A DNA stretch of 64,000 nt from Draconibacterium sediminis (lineage in GTDB: Bacteria; Bacteroidota; Bacteroidia; Bacteroidales; Prolixibacteraceae): NCBI RefSeq assembly GCF_000949475.1, contig NZ_JRHC01000001.1, positions 2,294,001 to 2,358,000 on the forward strand. The letters are read 5' to 3'. This document shows, piece by piece, positions 63,854-64,000 of this stretch (positions are counted from its first letter, which is position 1; every line of letters starts with the position of its first letter). The notes under the pieces are model-generated. The model was not told where the DNA came from. It saw only the letters and a program-made list of their open reading frames with translations, and did no database searches. Both the position numbers and the translations under genes were made by a program.

Positions 63854-64000
63854 ATGCCAAAAGAAACATTCATAAAACTGAAAAAAGAAAAGAAAAAGCA
63901 GATCACAGACGCTTTTTTAAGGGAGTTTGCCGTAAAGACCTACGACGAAGCTTCCATTTCGATGGTGGTAAAACAGTTGGGAATTGCCAAGGGCAGCGTT
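63854..64000 (+). CDS. TetR-family transcriptional regulator, N-terminal part
   Basis: 49 codons up to the window edge. MPKETFIKLKKEKKKQITDA, LREFAVKTYDEASISMVVKQ and LGIAKGSV give the TetR helix-turn-helix, with the typical GIAKGS turn before the recognition helix. The ligand domain lies outside. The preceding operators suggest auto-regulation; a transporter or enzyme gene is expected downstream. Confidence 0.85.
   Translation, partial: MPKETFIKLKKEKKKQITDAFLREFAVKTYDEASISMVVKQLGIAKGSV

Overview
The window looks like a chromosomal stretch of a free-living or gut/marine anaerobe of the phylum Bacteroidota, probably the Marinilabiliales/Prolixibacteraceae side of Bacteroidales. This is inferred from gene content. 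There is a TonB-dependent receptor with an N-terminal carboxypeptidase-like domain, a short RpoD-type sigma factor of about 286 residues, and many Bacteroidota lipoproteins. A GntR-type XylR sits with xylBAE, and AT-rich leaders carry the Bacteroidota -33/-7 promoter (TTTG, about 19-20 bp, TAnnTTTG). Shine-Dalgarno sequences are weak. No tRNA, rRNA, CRISPR, phage or intact insertion sequence was seen.

Layout. 1-3.0 kb: the start of a MATE efflux pump and two adjacent superoxide dismutases, one with Mn-type and one with Fe-type second-shell residues. 3.2-8.7 kb: a D-xylose operon (xylR, xylB, xylA, xylE, all minus strand) with a shared operator motif at the two promoters. 8.9-20.5 kb: ordinary genes (nitroreductase, proline dehydrogenase, OmpH/Skp-like, glycosyltransferase, ZIP transporter, 2[4Fe-4S] ferredoxin, YfcC-type carrier, a BamA-like barrel with a DUF748/AsmA-like partner, methyltransferase). 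20.8-28.2 kb: a His-rich envelope protein and a four-gene iron/siderophore-type locus (TonB receptor, DUF4374 surface lipoprotein, PepSY inner-membrane protein, CysJ-like diflavin reductase) that resembles the Bacteroides XusABC system with an added soluble reductase.

28.2-48.3 kb is an accessory, repeat-rich region and the most unusual part. Its non-coding DNA contains long, strictly phased arrays of degenerate 7-bp units (GACCAAT-, ACTTGCA-, AGCTCGT- and CATCCTT-like), some 8-bp arrays and a 13-copy 21-bp array. Several structured repeat families are present in 3 to 5 copies. Two single genes are bracketed by direct repeats of 300 to 550 bp. Between them and the primary-type sigma factor lies a one-direction array of small unknown membrane genes separated by similar GC-rich hairpin spacers, which looks like a cassette array without a visible recombinase. 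Recognisable genes here include an FtsX-type permease, a YodC-family protein, an RDD protein, a GldL-like small protein, a pair of paralogues of unknown function and a PliI-like lysozyme inhibitor.

48.3-64 kb returns to ordinary content: a berberine-bridge-type FAD oxidase, several NTF2/SnoaL-like secreted proteins, a TonB C-terminal domain plus TPR protein, an unusual DUF4242/cyclase-like/AraC regulator, two histidine-degradation genes (hutI and a fused formiminotransferase-cyclodeaminase), DUF5995 and MotA/TolQ/ExbB-family genes, a LytS/LytTR two-component pair and the start of a TetR regulator with two visible operators.
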